Positions 45,972 to 53,494 of a stretch of DNA of 64,000 nucleotides are shown here, piece by piece. Position 1 is the stretch's first letter. Every line of letters begins with the position of its first letter. Location of the stretch: contig PCAK01000033.1 of assembly GCA_002730525.1 (NCBI GenBank), forward strand, positions 62,001 through 126,000, given 5' to 3'. The translations under genes were made by a program, and so were the position numbers. Source of the DNA: Acidobacteriota bacterium (lineage in GTDB: Bacteria > Acidobacteriota > Vicinamibacteria > Vicinamibacterales > UBA823). The notes beneath the pieces were generated by a model. That model did not search any database, had not been told where the DNA came from, and worked only from the letters and a program-made list of their open reading frames with translations.

Positions 45972-46993
45972 TGTTCGGAGGAGTCGGCGGCCCCGTCGTC
46001 GGGTGCACGCGGTGTGGTCGGTTCTGGGGCCGTTGGTTCCGACGTCGGCGTCTCGATGGCCTCGGCCGGAGCGCGGTCGGCAGTGTCCGTCGTGGCCGTC
46101 ACGGTCGGCGGTGGCCTGTCGGCGGCGGCGTTGTCCGGGTCGGCGTTGCCAGCGTCTGGTGGAGCCGCATCAACCACGTCCTGAGTTGGCGTGGCGCCGG
46201 TGTCGGGCTGTGATGTCGTCGCGGTCTGGTCAGCCGACCGTGCCGCGTCGCCGTCAGCGCCCGTTCGGCGCCGTCCACCGCGCCGGCGGCGTCGCCGCTT
46301 TCGCGGGCCGCCCGGGGCGGGCTCGCTCGAGTCCCCCGCGTCGGGGCTGGCGGCGGGCGTCGGCGGGGCGGTGTCCGCGGTGGGCTTGACGAGGCCTTCA
46401 AGAGCCCGAGCGCGGCGTTCATCGAAGTCGAGACGGCTGTTGACCGATTGCACCTGCATCTTCAGGTTCTTCACCTCGATGCCCAGCCGGGTGATCTCGA
46501 CGACCAGGTTGTTGAGCACTTCGAAGTTCAGGGTGTCTACCTCGTCTCGCGAAGTGAATTGCTCGGCCAGCTTGTCGATCTGCTGTTCCGTGTGCGCATT
46601 GAGGGCACTCTGCTTGTGGAGCACGCTGATCAGCACGTTCGGATTGAACAGCAGTTTGAGGACCGGACGGAGCAAGCGGCGCAGGAACGCGATGAGCCCG
46701 CGCGATGATGCAAAGAGCATGTGGTCTTCGAACGCGTAGTTCCCAGGGCCCACGTCCGAAGTGAATTGCTCGGCGCCCGCGAGCGGCTTCGTCTTCGGTC
46801 GCTGGCGAAAATGCTCCAGCAGGTCCGACCGGATCCCATCGGGGTCGAGGATTCGCTCGAGCTTCACATTGGCGAGTTCGCGGATTTCCTGCTCGGTGTA
46901 GTCGACGCCGCGTTTGTCGCGGATGCGCGTGCGGATGTGCCGCATGACTTCCTCGACGTCGATGGATCCGGCTCGGATGGAAAAATCAGCCAT
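45968..46993 (-). CDS. Unknown glycan-locus protein with coiled N-domain and disordered basic/acidic tail
   Basis: 341 residues. The first 200 are helical (SIRAGSIDVEEVMRHIRTRI, KRGVDYTEQEIRELANVKLE, then a coiled-coil-like EVLNNLVVEITRLGIEVKNL). I recall similar N-terminal segments on proteins linked to glycosyltransferase or methyltransferase genes in Acidobacteriota, but the enzyme domain is missing here. The last 140 residues are disordered, Pro/Ala/Thr/Asp-rich, with a basic patch KRRRRRRGGRRR. It may scaffold the glycan machinery or bind nucleic acid; neither is shown. Its stop overlaps the next glycosyltransferase (GTGA). Confidence 0.72.
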   Translation of the reverse strand: MADFSIRAGSIDVEEVMRHIRTRIRDKRGVDYTEQEIRELANVKLERILDPDGIRSDLLEHFRQRPKTKPLAGAEQFTSDVGPGNYAFEDHMLFASSRGLIAFLRRLLRPVLKLLFNPNVLISVLHKQSALNAHTEQQIDKLAEQFTSRDEVDTLNFEVLNNLVVEITRLGIEVKNLKMQVQSVNSRLDFDERRARALEGLVKPTADTAPPTPAASPDAGDSSEPAPGGPRKRRRRRRGGRRRTGADGDAARSADQTATTSQPDTGATPTQDVVDAAPPDAGNADPDNAAADRPPPTVTATTDTADRAPAEAIETPTSEPTAPEPTTPRAPDDGAADSSEQ

Positions 46994-47041
46994 GGTCTCT
47001 CGAATTCTGGCCTGACGGTGTTCGACCGCCGGCGGGCAACG

Positions 47042-47986
47042 TCACCAGGGGCGATAGACGATGATCACGACCGCCACGACCCACAGGGCGACGCAAGCGA
47101 GCAAAGGCCTGTCGGTCAAGAGCAACTCGGCCGGGCTGCCCCCGCTCGCCTTCTGGTGTACGAGGTACAAATACCGAAAAATGCCGTACAACGGCAACGG
47201 AATCGTCAAACTCATCCACGGCGTGCCGAAACGGGCAGCCACTTCCGGACTCATCGTATAGAAGGTGTAAGCAATCAGTGTCGACGCCGTGACGACCGCG
47301 ATCATCTGATCCAGCAAATAGGGGCTGTATTCCCCGAGACTCGGACGGTGGGCGGCCGCGTGATCGCCGAGCACCACGATTTCGTGGCGGCGCTTGCTGA
47401 GAGCGAGGAAGAGCGCCAACAGACTGGTGCAGATCAGGAGCCATGCGCTGATCGGCACGTCGATGACGACGGCGCCCGCGACGGCCCGCAGCACGAAGCC
47501 GGCCGCGATGGTCATGACATCCACGATGACGATGTGCTTGAGCACCATCGTGTACAGTAGCAGCGTCACGGCGTACGTTGTCGACACGCTGGCCAACCCA
47601 GGCGAAAGCAGGAACGCGGCGAGGATGCAGCTGACCCCCAGGGCTCCTGCAAGGCCGAGTGCGGCCGGTGTCGAGATCCGGCCCGATGCGATCGGGCGCT
47701 CGGCCTTGTGCCGGTGCTGCCGGTCGGCCTCGCGGTCTGCGACGTCGTTGACCAGATAGATCGCCCCCGACAGCCCGCAGAACACGAGGAACGCCGCGAG
47801 GGCGCGCAGACCGGCTTCGGGATCCGTCAGCCGCTGCCCGAACACGAGGGCGGCGAAGACGAACAGATTCTTGGTCCATTGATGCGGCCGGAGGGATCTG
47901 AGCAGGTCCATGGCGACCGAGCTGCCGGACGGACGAGCCATGTCGTCGTCCGGCGGTGCCTGAGACTGCAGGGAGTGGCGCGCCAT
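47042..47986 (-). CDS. UbiA-family decaprenyl-phosphate phosphoribosyltransferase-like protein
   Basis: 314 residues with about nine membrane helices. The first Asp motif is NDVADREADRQHRHKAERP and the second lies in the cytoplasmic LSKRRHEIVVLGDHA and YSPYLLDQMIAVVTASTLIA region. RPHQWTKNLFVFAALVFGQR near the start and KRRHE are typical of the DPPR synthase branch (as in Rv3806c), which transfers phosphoribose to a polyprenyl phosphate and starts the arabinofuranose donor pathway. The epimerase genes dprE1/E2 are not nearby. It sits between STAS and glycan genes in one operon. The first 25 residues are polar, so a later Met (MARPSG or MDLLRS) is also possible. Confidence 0.87.
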   Translation of the reverse strand: MARHSLQSQAPPDDDMARPSGSSVAMDLLRSLRPHQWTKNLFVFAALVFGQRLTDPEAGLRALAAFLVFCGLSGAIYLVNDVADREADRQHRHKAERPIASGRISTPAALGLAGALGVSCILAAFLLSPGLASVSTTYAVTLLLYTMVLKHIVIVDVMTIAAGFVLRAVAGAVVIDVPISAWLLICTSLLALFLALSKRRHEIVVLGDHAAAHRPSLGEYSPYLLDQMIAVVTASTLIAYTFYTMSPEVAARFGTPWMSLTIPLPLYGIFRYLYLVHQKASGGSPAELLLTDRPLLACVALWVVAVVIIVYRPW

Positions 47987-48012
47987 GAAGCGCGGCGAGA
48001 GGCCGGTACCCG

Positions 48013-48354
48013 CTAGGAGGCGAAGCTATCGACGGCTTCCTGCTCAGACTCGTAGGTTTCGAACACCGTCAACAACTTGGTGATCGCCATCAGCTCCTCG
48101 ATCCGCTTCGTCAGGTGCACGAGCTTCAACTGTCCGCCCTGCCGGCTGACAGTCGTGTAGGTCCTGACGATCTCACCGAGGCCCGCGCTGTCCACATACG
48201 GCACGCCTTCGAGGTTCAAGATGAGCTTGCGCTTACCTTGCTGAATCAGGCTGTTGATCTTGTCCTTGATGAGCTCGTCGCCTTCACCGATCGTCAACTT
48301 TCCGCTCAGGTCGAGAACCAACACCTCACCGACCGTTCGTTCCTCGATCTGCAT
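48013..48354 (-). CDS. STAS-domain anti-sigma factor antagonist
   Basis: 113 residues, a single STAS domain: IEERTVGEVLVLDLSGKLTI, RKLILNLEGVPYVDSAGLGE with the phosphorylatable Ser in VDSAGLGEIV, and a helical end. It has a strong GGGAGGAGA ribosome-binding site. STAS proteins of this type act in partner-switching with a serine kinase (RsbW/SpoIIAB type), none of which is in the window. It is the first gene of the run to the UbiA and glycosyltransferase genes with 26 bases between, so it may regulate that pathway or share its transcript. Confidence 0.9.
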   Translation of the reverse strand: MQIEERTVGEVLVLDLSGKLTIGEGDELIKDKINSLIQQGKRKLILNLEGVPYVDSAGLGEIVRTYTTVSRQGGQLKLVHLTKRIEELMAITKLLTVFETYESEQEAVDSFAS

Positions 48355-48424
48355 CGCCGCTCTCCTCCCGACAAGCGAGAATTCCGTGGCGCCTTGCCCA
48401 CGCCACGTTCGAAATTAGTGCTAT

Positions 48425-48440
48425 TGCAAGGGCCGCACCG
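48425..48440 (-). promoter_or_regulatory. Sigma54-like -24/-12 element upstream of the STAS-glycan operon
   Basis: The minus strand reads CGGTGC, five bases, then TTGCA, giving the GG-N10-GC spacing required by sigma54 polymerase (consensus TGGCAC-N5-TTGCA). Predicted start near 48412, some 58 bases before the STAS gene. In GC-rich DNA such matches arise by chance, so this is a candidate that gains interest only from the sigma54 activator at the far end of the operon. Confidence 0.35.
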
Positions 48441-48524
48441 TACCATGCACAAGCGCGATTGGCAAGCATCTACGGGGGTGATCGCCCCTGCCGACGCCGG
48501 CCACTTGCGTTCCGCGCCGTCGGC

Positions 48525-48722
48525 CTACGTAGCCTCGCGACGCTGCTTCTTCCGGGTACGCTTTTGCGCGAGCGCCCGTTTTGCGCGACGCTTGTCGCCC
48601 GGCTTCAAATAGAACGAGTGCTTCTTGATGTCCTTGATAATGTCTTCTTGCTGGACTTTTCGCTTGAAGCGACGGAGGGCGCTTTCGATCGATTCGCCAT
48701 CCTGGACCTTCACTTCAGCCAA
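48525..48722 (-). CDS. rpsU: 30S ribosomal protein S21
   Basis: 65 residues with a TTG start (MAEVKVQDGESIESALRRFK) preceded by GGGGGTGGAG. The motifs ESALRRFKRKVQQ and KPGDKRRAKRALAQKRTRKK are those of S21, a small basic protein of the 30S subunit that helps messenger binding. It lies alone on the minus strand, divergent from purD about 200 bases away. The last residues are Arg/Lys-rich. Confidence 0.95.
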   Translation of the reverse strand: MAEVKVQDGESIESALRRFKRKVQQEDIIKDIKKHSFYLKPGDKRRAKRALAQKRTRKKQRREAT

Positions 48723-48924
48723 CTGAACTCCACCCCCTCACCGCCGAAACTGATGCCTGTGACCCCCAAGGGCACCGGCCGAATATGCTAGGCTATCACA
48801 GGTACGCGCTGATTCCAGGCCCAAAGCCCATCGGGCCTCGACGGTCCTTCCAGGGCGTTCCAGCTCATCCGAAATATTGGACTTGTCGTGACAAAGTCCG
48901 TGTTTTCAATCAGATAGCAGCTTC
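48723..48924. promoter_or_regulatory. Divergent spacer between rpsU and purD with an inverted repeat
   Basis: About 200 bases with no gene. At 48879-48899 an inverted repeat has arms GGACTTGTC and GACAAAGTCC (one extra A in the second arm), 26 bases ahead of purD. It could be an operator for the purine genes. I see no purine riboswitch core and no clear consensus promoter for either gene. Confidence 0.35.
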
Positions 48925-50226
48925 ATGAAGATCCTGATTGTTGGAAGCGGCGCTCGCGAACACGCGCTGGCCTGGAAGCTCGCGACCGAGCACCCGGGTC
49001 GGGTGATCTGCACCCCGGGGAACCCCGGTATCGCCGAGATCGCCACCTGCGTGTCGGCCGATCCGACGAATCCGGAGGCGTTGTTCCAGCTGGCCGAGCA
49101 TGAGTCGGTGGACCTCACCGTCGTGGGGCCGGAGGCGCCGCTGGCCAATGGCGTGGCCGACCGGTTTGCAGAGGGCGGACGGCGGTTGTTCGGTCCGACC
49201 CAGGCCGCGGCGCGCCTGGAGTCGAGCAAGGCGTTTGCCAAGTCCTTCATGGCTCGACACCGCATCCCAACGGCCGCCTACGAGATCCATGAAGAGGTGG
49301 ATGGCGCGCTGGCGTCGCTGCGGTCCGGCCGATTCGGCTATCCGGCGGTACTGAAGGCCGACGGCCTGGCCGCTGGGAAGGGCGTGATCATCGCGTCCGA
49401 CCAGGCCGCCGCTGAACAGGGCGTCCGGGAGATGCTGGTGGATCGGCGCTTCGGTGCCGCGGGTGCCACCGTTGTGATCGAGGAGCACCTCGTCGGCGAC
49501 GAAGCGTCGTTCTTCGCCGTGTGCGACGGGCACACGGCGGTGTCGCTGCCGTCGGCGCAGGACCACAAGCGCGCGCTCGACGACGATCAGGGCCCAAATA
49601 CCGGCGGCATGGGCGCCTTTGCGCCGACGCCGCGGATGACCGATGCGATTCGGTCGGAGGTGCTCGACTCGATCGTGAAGCCGGTGCTGGCCGGCATGGC
49701 CGCGGAAGGCGCGCCCTATGTCGGCGTACTCTATGTTGGCCTGATGCTGACCGCCCACGGACCGAAGGTCATCGAATTCAACGTCAGGTTCGGCGATCCC
49801 GAGGCGCAGGTCGTGTTGCCGCTGGTCGACGACGAGCTGGCGCTGCTCCTCGACGCCGCTGCCGCGGGCGCGCTGCGGGGCCACACCTGCGCGCTGCGAA
49901 GCGAGCCACACGTGGGAGTCGTGGCGGCGTCGGGGGGGTACCCCGGCAGTCACCACACAGGTTTGCCCATCACGGGGCTCGCGGCCGCCGCCGCGAGCGA
50001 GGGTATCCTGATCTTCCAGGCCGGCACGAAGCGGACCGATGCCGGCCTGGTCACGGCCGGTGGGCGCGTGCTGACCGTCGTCGGCCGGGGTGGGACCTTC
50101 ACCGAGGCGATCGGCCGAGCCTACGGCGCCATGAGCCTGATCGCCTTCGATGGGATGCATGTGAGGACCGACATCGGACGAAAGGCCGAAGCCCCGTCAT
50201 CGGGCGGCCGCCAATCGGCCGGGTGA
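48925..50226 (+). CDS. purD: Phosphoribosylamine-glycine ligase
   Basis: 433 residues. The start KILIVGSGAREHALAWKLA, VVGPEAPLANGVADRFAEGG, the ATP-grasp block KADGLAAGKGVIIASDQAAA, EEHLVGDEASFFAVCDGHTA and DDDQGPNTGGMGAFAPTPRM with VIEFNVRFGDPEAQVVLPLV are all family signatures. PurD joins glycine to 5-phosphoribosylamine with ATP, step two of purine synthesis. It opens the purine gene cluster and is followed 44 bases later by purE. Confidence 0.97.
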   Translation: MKILIVGSGAREHALAWKLATEHPGRVICTPGNPGIAEIATCVSADPTNPEALFQLAEHESVDLTVVGPEAPLANGVADRFAEGGRRLFGPTQAAARLESSKAFAKSFMARHRIPTAAYEIHEEVDGALASLRSGRFGYPAVLKADGLAAGKGVIIASDQAAAEQGVREMLVDRRFGAAGATVVIEEHLVGDEASFFAVCDGHTAVSLPSAQDHKRALDDDQGPNTGGMGAFAPTPRMTDAIRSEVLDSIVKPVLAGMAAEGAPYVGVLYVGLMLTAHGPKVIEFNVRFGDPEAQVVLPLVDDELALLLDAAAAGALRGHTCALRSEPHVGVVAASGGYPGSHHTGLPITGLAAAAASEGILIFQAGTKRTDAGLVTAGGRVLTVVGRGGTFTEAIGRAYGAMSLIAFDGMHVRTDIGRKAEAPSSGGRQSAG

Positions 50227-50270
50227 GACGACGACGCCGGTGTGGTGAAGCCGGCCGACCGAGGTAAACC

Positions 50271-50765
50271 ATGAGTGATTCGCGAGTCCTTATCTTGATG
50301 GGGTCGGATTCTGATGCGCCGGTGATGCAGGCCGCCGGGGACGTTCTGGAGAAGTTCGGCATCGCCTACACGATGACGGTCGCGTCGGCGCACCGCTCAC
50401 CGGATCGGGTCCGGGGGTTGATCGACGAGGCACACGCCGCGGGTGTCGGCGCCTTCATCGTCGGGGCAGGCGCCGCCGCCCACCTGGCCGGCGTGGTTGC
50501 GGCGCACTCGTCGCGTCCGGTGATCGGCGTGCCGATCGACTCGACGGCCTTGAAGGGGATGGACGCCTTGCTGGCCACGGTCCAGATGCCTCCGGGGGTG
50601 CCGGTGGCCACCATGGCGATCGGGAAAGCCGGCGCCACCAACGCCGCCGTGCTGGCCGCCCAGATTCTGGCCACGGCGGATTCCGCGCTGGTCGACGCGC
50701 TGGTCGAGTACAAGGCGTCGCTGGTGGCCAAGGTCGAGGCTGCTGCCGCCCGGGTCGAACGTTAG
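50271..50765 (+). CDS. purE: 5-(carboxyamino)imidazole ribonucleotide mutase
   Basis: 164 residues. VLILMGSDSDAPVMQAAGDV, VASAHRSPDRVRGLIDEA, IVGAGAAAHLAGVVAAHSSR and PVIGVPIDSTALKGMDALLA are class I PurE motifs (the SAHRSP and GxAAHLxG segments line the active site). It moves the carboxylate of N5-CAIR to give CAIR. That reaction implies a PurK partner, which is not in the window. The start has GAGG about seven bases upstream. Confidence 0.96.
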   Translation: MSDSRVLILMGSDSDAPVMQAAGDVLEKFGIAYTMTVASAHRSPDRVRGLIDEAHAAGVGAFIVGAGAAAHLAGVVAAHSSRPVIGVPIDSTALKGMDALLATVQMPPGVPVATMAIGKAGATNAAVLAAQILATADSALVDALVEYKASLVAKVEAAAARVER

Positions 50766-50789
50766 AGCTGAGGGAGTCGGCCCACGCCG

Positions 50790-52058
50790 ATGAAGTACGC
50801 GCTCGTCACCTTCGGCTGCCGCGTCAATCAGGCAGATTCGGCGGGCCTGGACGGTGACTTGCGCGCCGCCGGCGGGCGGCCGACGACGGTCTCCGACGCC
50901 GATCTCGTCGTCGTGAACACCTGCTCGGTGACGTCGTCGGCGGATCAGTCGGCGCGCCAGACGATCCGCCGGATTCGCCGCGGGAATCCCGATGCGCGCA
51001 TCGTCGTCACGGGGTGCTACGCCACGCGGGCGGCCGAGGAACTGTCGCGGTTGCCAGGGGTCGAGGCGGTCGTGCCCAACGCCCGCAAGGAGCAGTTCAC
51101 GGCCGACCTCCGGCCGTTGATCGCGTCACTGCCCCGCGGGACGGGCGACGGGCCGTGTGGAGCGACACTCGAGACCCAGCCGTCGAGCCGGACGGTGCAG
51201 ATGCTCGCGGTGCAGACCGGCTGCGACGAGGCTTGCACCTACTGCATCATTCCACGCACGCGCGGGCATGGCCGCAGCCGCTCGTTCGACGACGTCCTCG
51301 GACGCGTCCGTTCGGCGGTGGCAGACGGCGTCAAGGAGGTTGTGCTCGCGGGTGTACATCTCGGGTCGTACGGTCGCGATCTCACGCCCGGCACGTCGTT
51401 GCAGTCGCTCGCGCAGGCGCTCGACGCCTTGCCGGTGGACTGCCGGTTTCGCATCAGTTCGCTCGAGCCGATGGATTGCGAGCCGGGGCTGATCGACCTG
51501 GTCGCGCGCCGCGGGAGGTTCGTTCCGCACTTTCATCTTCCGCTCCAGCATGCGAGCGACGCGGTGCTTCGCGCGATGGGCCGCCCCTACACCCGCGACG
51601 ACTATCGCCGCGTGGTCGATGCGCTGCGGGATGCGCTGCCCGACGCCGCGATCGGGTCCGACATCATCGCCGGGTTTCCAGGTGAGACGGCGGCGGACCA
51701 TGCGGCGTCCCTCGACTATCTCGCCGGTTCGCCGCTCACCTCCGTGCACGTCTTTCCCTATGCCGACCGCCCCGGCACTCAGGCCAGCCGGATGTCCTCG
51801 AATGTCGACGTCGCGGTCACGCGACGACGCGCGCGCGAGCTGCGCGAGGTGGCCGGCCAGCTGCAGCAGCGCTTTCGGCACCGTGCGGTCGGTACCGTGC
51901 GGTCGGCGTTGACCCTCGGTGGCGGCGCCGCAGCGTTGACCGACAACTACCTGAAGGTAGAGCTGGCCCCGCTGCTCCCGGGTAATCGCCTGGTCGACGT
52001 GCGGATCGTCTCGACCACGGCCGGGCGGATGCTCGGGGAGCCGCTGGGCGCTGTCTAA
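50790..52058 (+). CDS. mtaB: tRNA t6A37 methylthiotransferase (MtaB-like)
   Basis: 422 residues. The UPF0004 domain carries FGCRVNQADSAGL, VNTCSVTSSADQSARQTIRR and VVTGCYATRAAEEL, whose cysteines hold one Fe-S cluster. The radical SAM motif is QTGCDEACTYCIIPRTRGHG (C-x3-C-x2-C). HFHLPLQHASDAVLRAMGRP follows. The C-terminal TRAM-like region is small. CRVNQAD and the sequence style fit MtaB (t6A to ms2t6A) rather than MiaB. GAGGGAG lies ahead of the ATG. It follows purE by 24 bases and is probably in the same transcript. Confidence 0.9.
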   Translation: MKYALVTFGCRVNQADSAGLDGDLRAAGGRPTTVSDADLVVVNTCSVTSSADQSARQTIRRIRRGNPDARIVVTGCYATRAAEELSRLPGVEAVVPNARKEQFTADLRPLIASLPRGTGDGPCGATLETQPSSRTVQMLAVQTGCDEACTYCIIPRTRGHGRSRSFDDVLGRVRSAVADGVKEVVLAGVHLGSYGRDLTPGTSLQSLAQALDALPVDCRFRISSLEPMDCEPGLIDLVARRGRFVPHFHLPLQHASDAVLRAMGRPYTRDDYRRVVDALRDALPDAAIGSDIIAGFPGETAADHAASLDYLAGSPLTSVHVFPYADRPGTQASRMSSNVDVAVTRRRARELREVAGQLQQRFRHRAVGTVRSALTLGGGAAALTDNYLKVELAPLLPGNRLVDVRIVSTTAGRMLGEPLGAV

Positions 52059-52068
52059 TGATTAGATG

Positions 52069-52085
52069 GGGCGCCTTGCGCCCCA
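52069..52085. terminator. GC-rich hairpin between convergent mtaB and rlmN
   Basis: GGGGCGCCTTGCGCCCC makes a perfect seven-base-pair stem with a three-base loop, 11 bases after the mtaB stop and before the rlmN end. There is no U-run on the plus strand. Placement between convergent genes suggests a two-way terminator. Confidence 0.5.
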
Positions 52086-52160
52086 AGCCCCACGCGACGC
52101 CTAGCGGGGTCCCGGTGCCCCGCGCCGGCGTCGCGGCGCCGCGCGGTGCGCGGCGTGGTC

Positions 52161-53264
52161 TCACCCGTCGGTCGCGCCGAGCATGCCCGCCAATCGCTGG
52201 CCCGGCGACTGCTGGCCGGTCTCGACCAGGAGTTGCCCACACGCCGCGCGGATATCCCTGCCACGGCTCTTCCGGATGGACACGGTGACATGGCAGTCGG
52301 CCAGAGCCTTGCCGAACCGGTCGATCTGCGCGGCGGTGGGCCGCTCGTGGGGGATGCCAGGCGCCGCGTTGAGCGGAATCACGTTTACCTTGGCCCGCAG
52401 TCCGGTGAGCAGGCCGGCGAGGCGGCGGGCGTCGGCCACCGAGTCGTTGACGCCCCGGATCAGCACGTACTCGAACGTGATCCGATTCCGCCGCTTCAAG
52501 GGGAAGGCGCGACACGCTGCGAGGAGCTCGGCGAGTGGGTAGCGCCGATTCACGGGAACGAGCGACGTCCGCTGCTCGTCGGTCGTGCCGTGCAGCGAGA
52601 TCGCCAGGTTCGGCATGACCGGTTCATCCGCCAGCCGGGCGAGCGCGGGGACGATGCCAACCGTCGACAGCGTGACCCGGCGCGGCGAGACAGCGGCGCC
52701 GTCAGGACAGGTGAGGATCCGCAGCGCGCGCATCGTCGCATCATAGTTGTGCAGTGGCTCGCCCATGCCCATCAGGACGATGTTGATCGGCTGTTCAAGC
52801 AGGCCCAGCTCCGATCGCAGCAGGCGTACCTGCCCGACGATTTCGCCGGCCGTCAGATTTCGCTCGAGCCCCATCTTGGCGGTTAGGCAGAACGAGCACT
52901 GCATCGCGCAGCCCACCTGGGTGGAGACGCAGAACGTGTCGGCGGGGGACTTGGGGATGTAGACTGCTTCGATGCGCCGGCCGTCGGCCAGCTCGAACAG
53001 GAACTTTTCGGTACCGTCGCTCGATCGATCCCGGGCGGCAATATTCGGTGTCGAGAGATGGAACGCCTCGGCCAGCGCTGTGCGGTGTCGCTTGGCCAGG
53101 TCGGTCATCTGGGCCCAGTCGAGCACCGCGCGTCGATGGATCCAACGATAGATCTGTTTCGCCCGGTAGGGTTCGATGCCCGACGGCGTCAGTGCACCCT
53201 CGAGTTCGGACAATTCGAGTTCCGCCAGATCCCGGGTTGCGCCTGCCACGTCATCCCACCTCAT
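52161..53264 (-). CDS. rlmN: Dual-specificity 23S rRNA/tRNA adenine-C2 methyltransferase
   Basis: About 367 residues from the ATG at 53264. It has EPYRAKQIYRWIHRR, the radical SAM motif QVGCAMQCSFCLTAKMGLER (C-x3-C-x2-C), NIVLMGMGEPLHNYD, LAISLHGTTDEQRTSLVPVN, and SRGRDIRAACGQL near the end, where the Cys forms the methyl-transfer intermediate. RlmN methylates A2503 of 23S rRNA and A37 of some tRNAs. An upstream in-frame ATG (53291) overlaps a TGTTACGAT promoter, so the later Met is chosen. It is convergent with mtaB and divergent from the M16 peptidase. Confidence 0.93.
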   Translation of the reverse strand: MRWDDVAGATRDLAELELSELEGALTPSGIEPYRAKQIYRWIHRRAVLDWAQMTDLAKRHRTALAEAFHLSTPNIAARDRSSDGTEKFLFELADGRRIEAVYIPKSPADTFCVSTQVGCAMQCSFCLTAKMGLERNLTAGEIVGQVRLLRSELGLLEQPINIVLMGMGEPLHNYDATMRALRILTCPDGAAVSPRRVTLSTVGIVPALARLADEPVMPNLAISLHGTTDEQRTSLVPVNRRYPLAELLAACRAFPLKRRNRITFEYVLIRGVNDSVADARRLAGLLTGLRAKVNVIPLNAAPGIPHERPTAAQIDRFGKALADCHVTVSIRKSRGRDIRAACGQLLVETGQQSPGQRLAGMLGATDG

Positions 53265-53281
53265 CGAGCACGGAACCCCCG

Positions 53282-53290
53282 ATCGTAACA
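53282..53290 (-). promoter_or_regulatory. Extended -10 promoter of rlmN
   Basis: The minus strand reads TG-T-TACGAT. Predicted start near 53275, about 11 bases before the ATG at 53264, which would exclude the ATG at 53291. Confidence 0.45.
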
Positions 53291-53367
53291 TGCGAGCACG
53301 ACGGCCCGTCGAGGCCGGCGTGCGTCAGAGATCGTTGAACGGCGGCGCGCGCCACGGCGGTTCGTGG

Positions 53368-53396
53368 TTGATGGCGCGCGCCGCGCGTGTTATGAT
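53368..53396 (+). promoter_or_regulatory. Promoter of the M16 peptidase gene
   Basis: TTGATG at 53368-53373, a 17-base spacer and TATGAT at 53391-53396, with TG at 53388-53389 as an extended -10. It is one of the strongest promoters in the window. The leader to the M16 ATG is about 88 bases and holds a short reading frame. Confidence 0.65.
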
Positions 53397-53434
53397 CAAG
53401 CGTTCGTGTCGCGGACGTAATCCCTTTTCGAGCA

Positions 53435-53494
53435 ATGACTTGCGTAGATGCGCCCCCTGTGCGACACGCGCCTAGTTTCTTCCGCCGCCGATGA
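53435..53494 (+). CDS. Possible 19-residue leader peptide coupled to the M16 peptidase
   Basis: ATG at 53435 opens a frame of 19 codons (MTCVDAPPVRHAPSFFRRR) that stops at TGA 53492-53494, overlapping the ATG of the peptidase gene (ATGA). Neither start has a good ribosome-binding site, so the peptidase may depend on translation of this leader. It is a prediction from arrangement only. Confidence 0.3.
   Translation: MTCVDAPPVRHAPSFFRRR

Noticed and set aside
48723-48924. Purine riboswitch ahead of purD
   Set aside because: The conserved core and paired stems of the purine aptamer are not present in this spacer.
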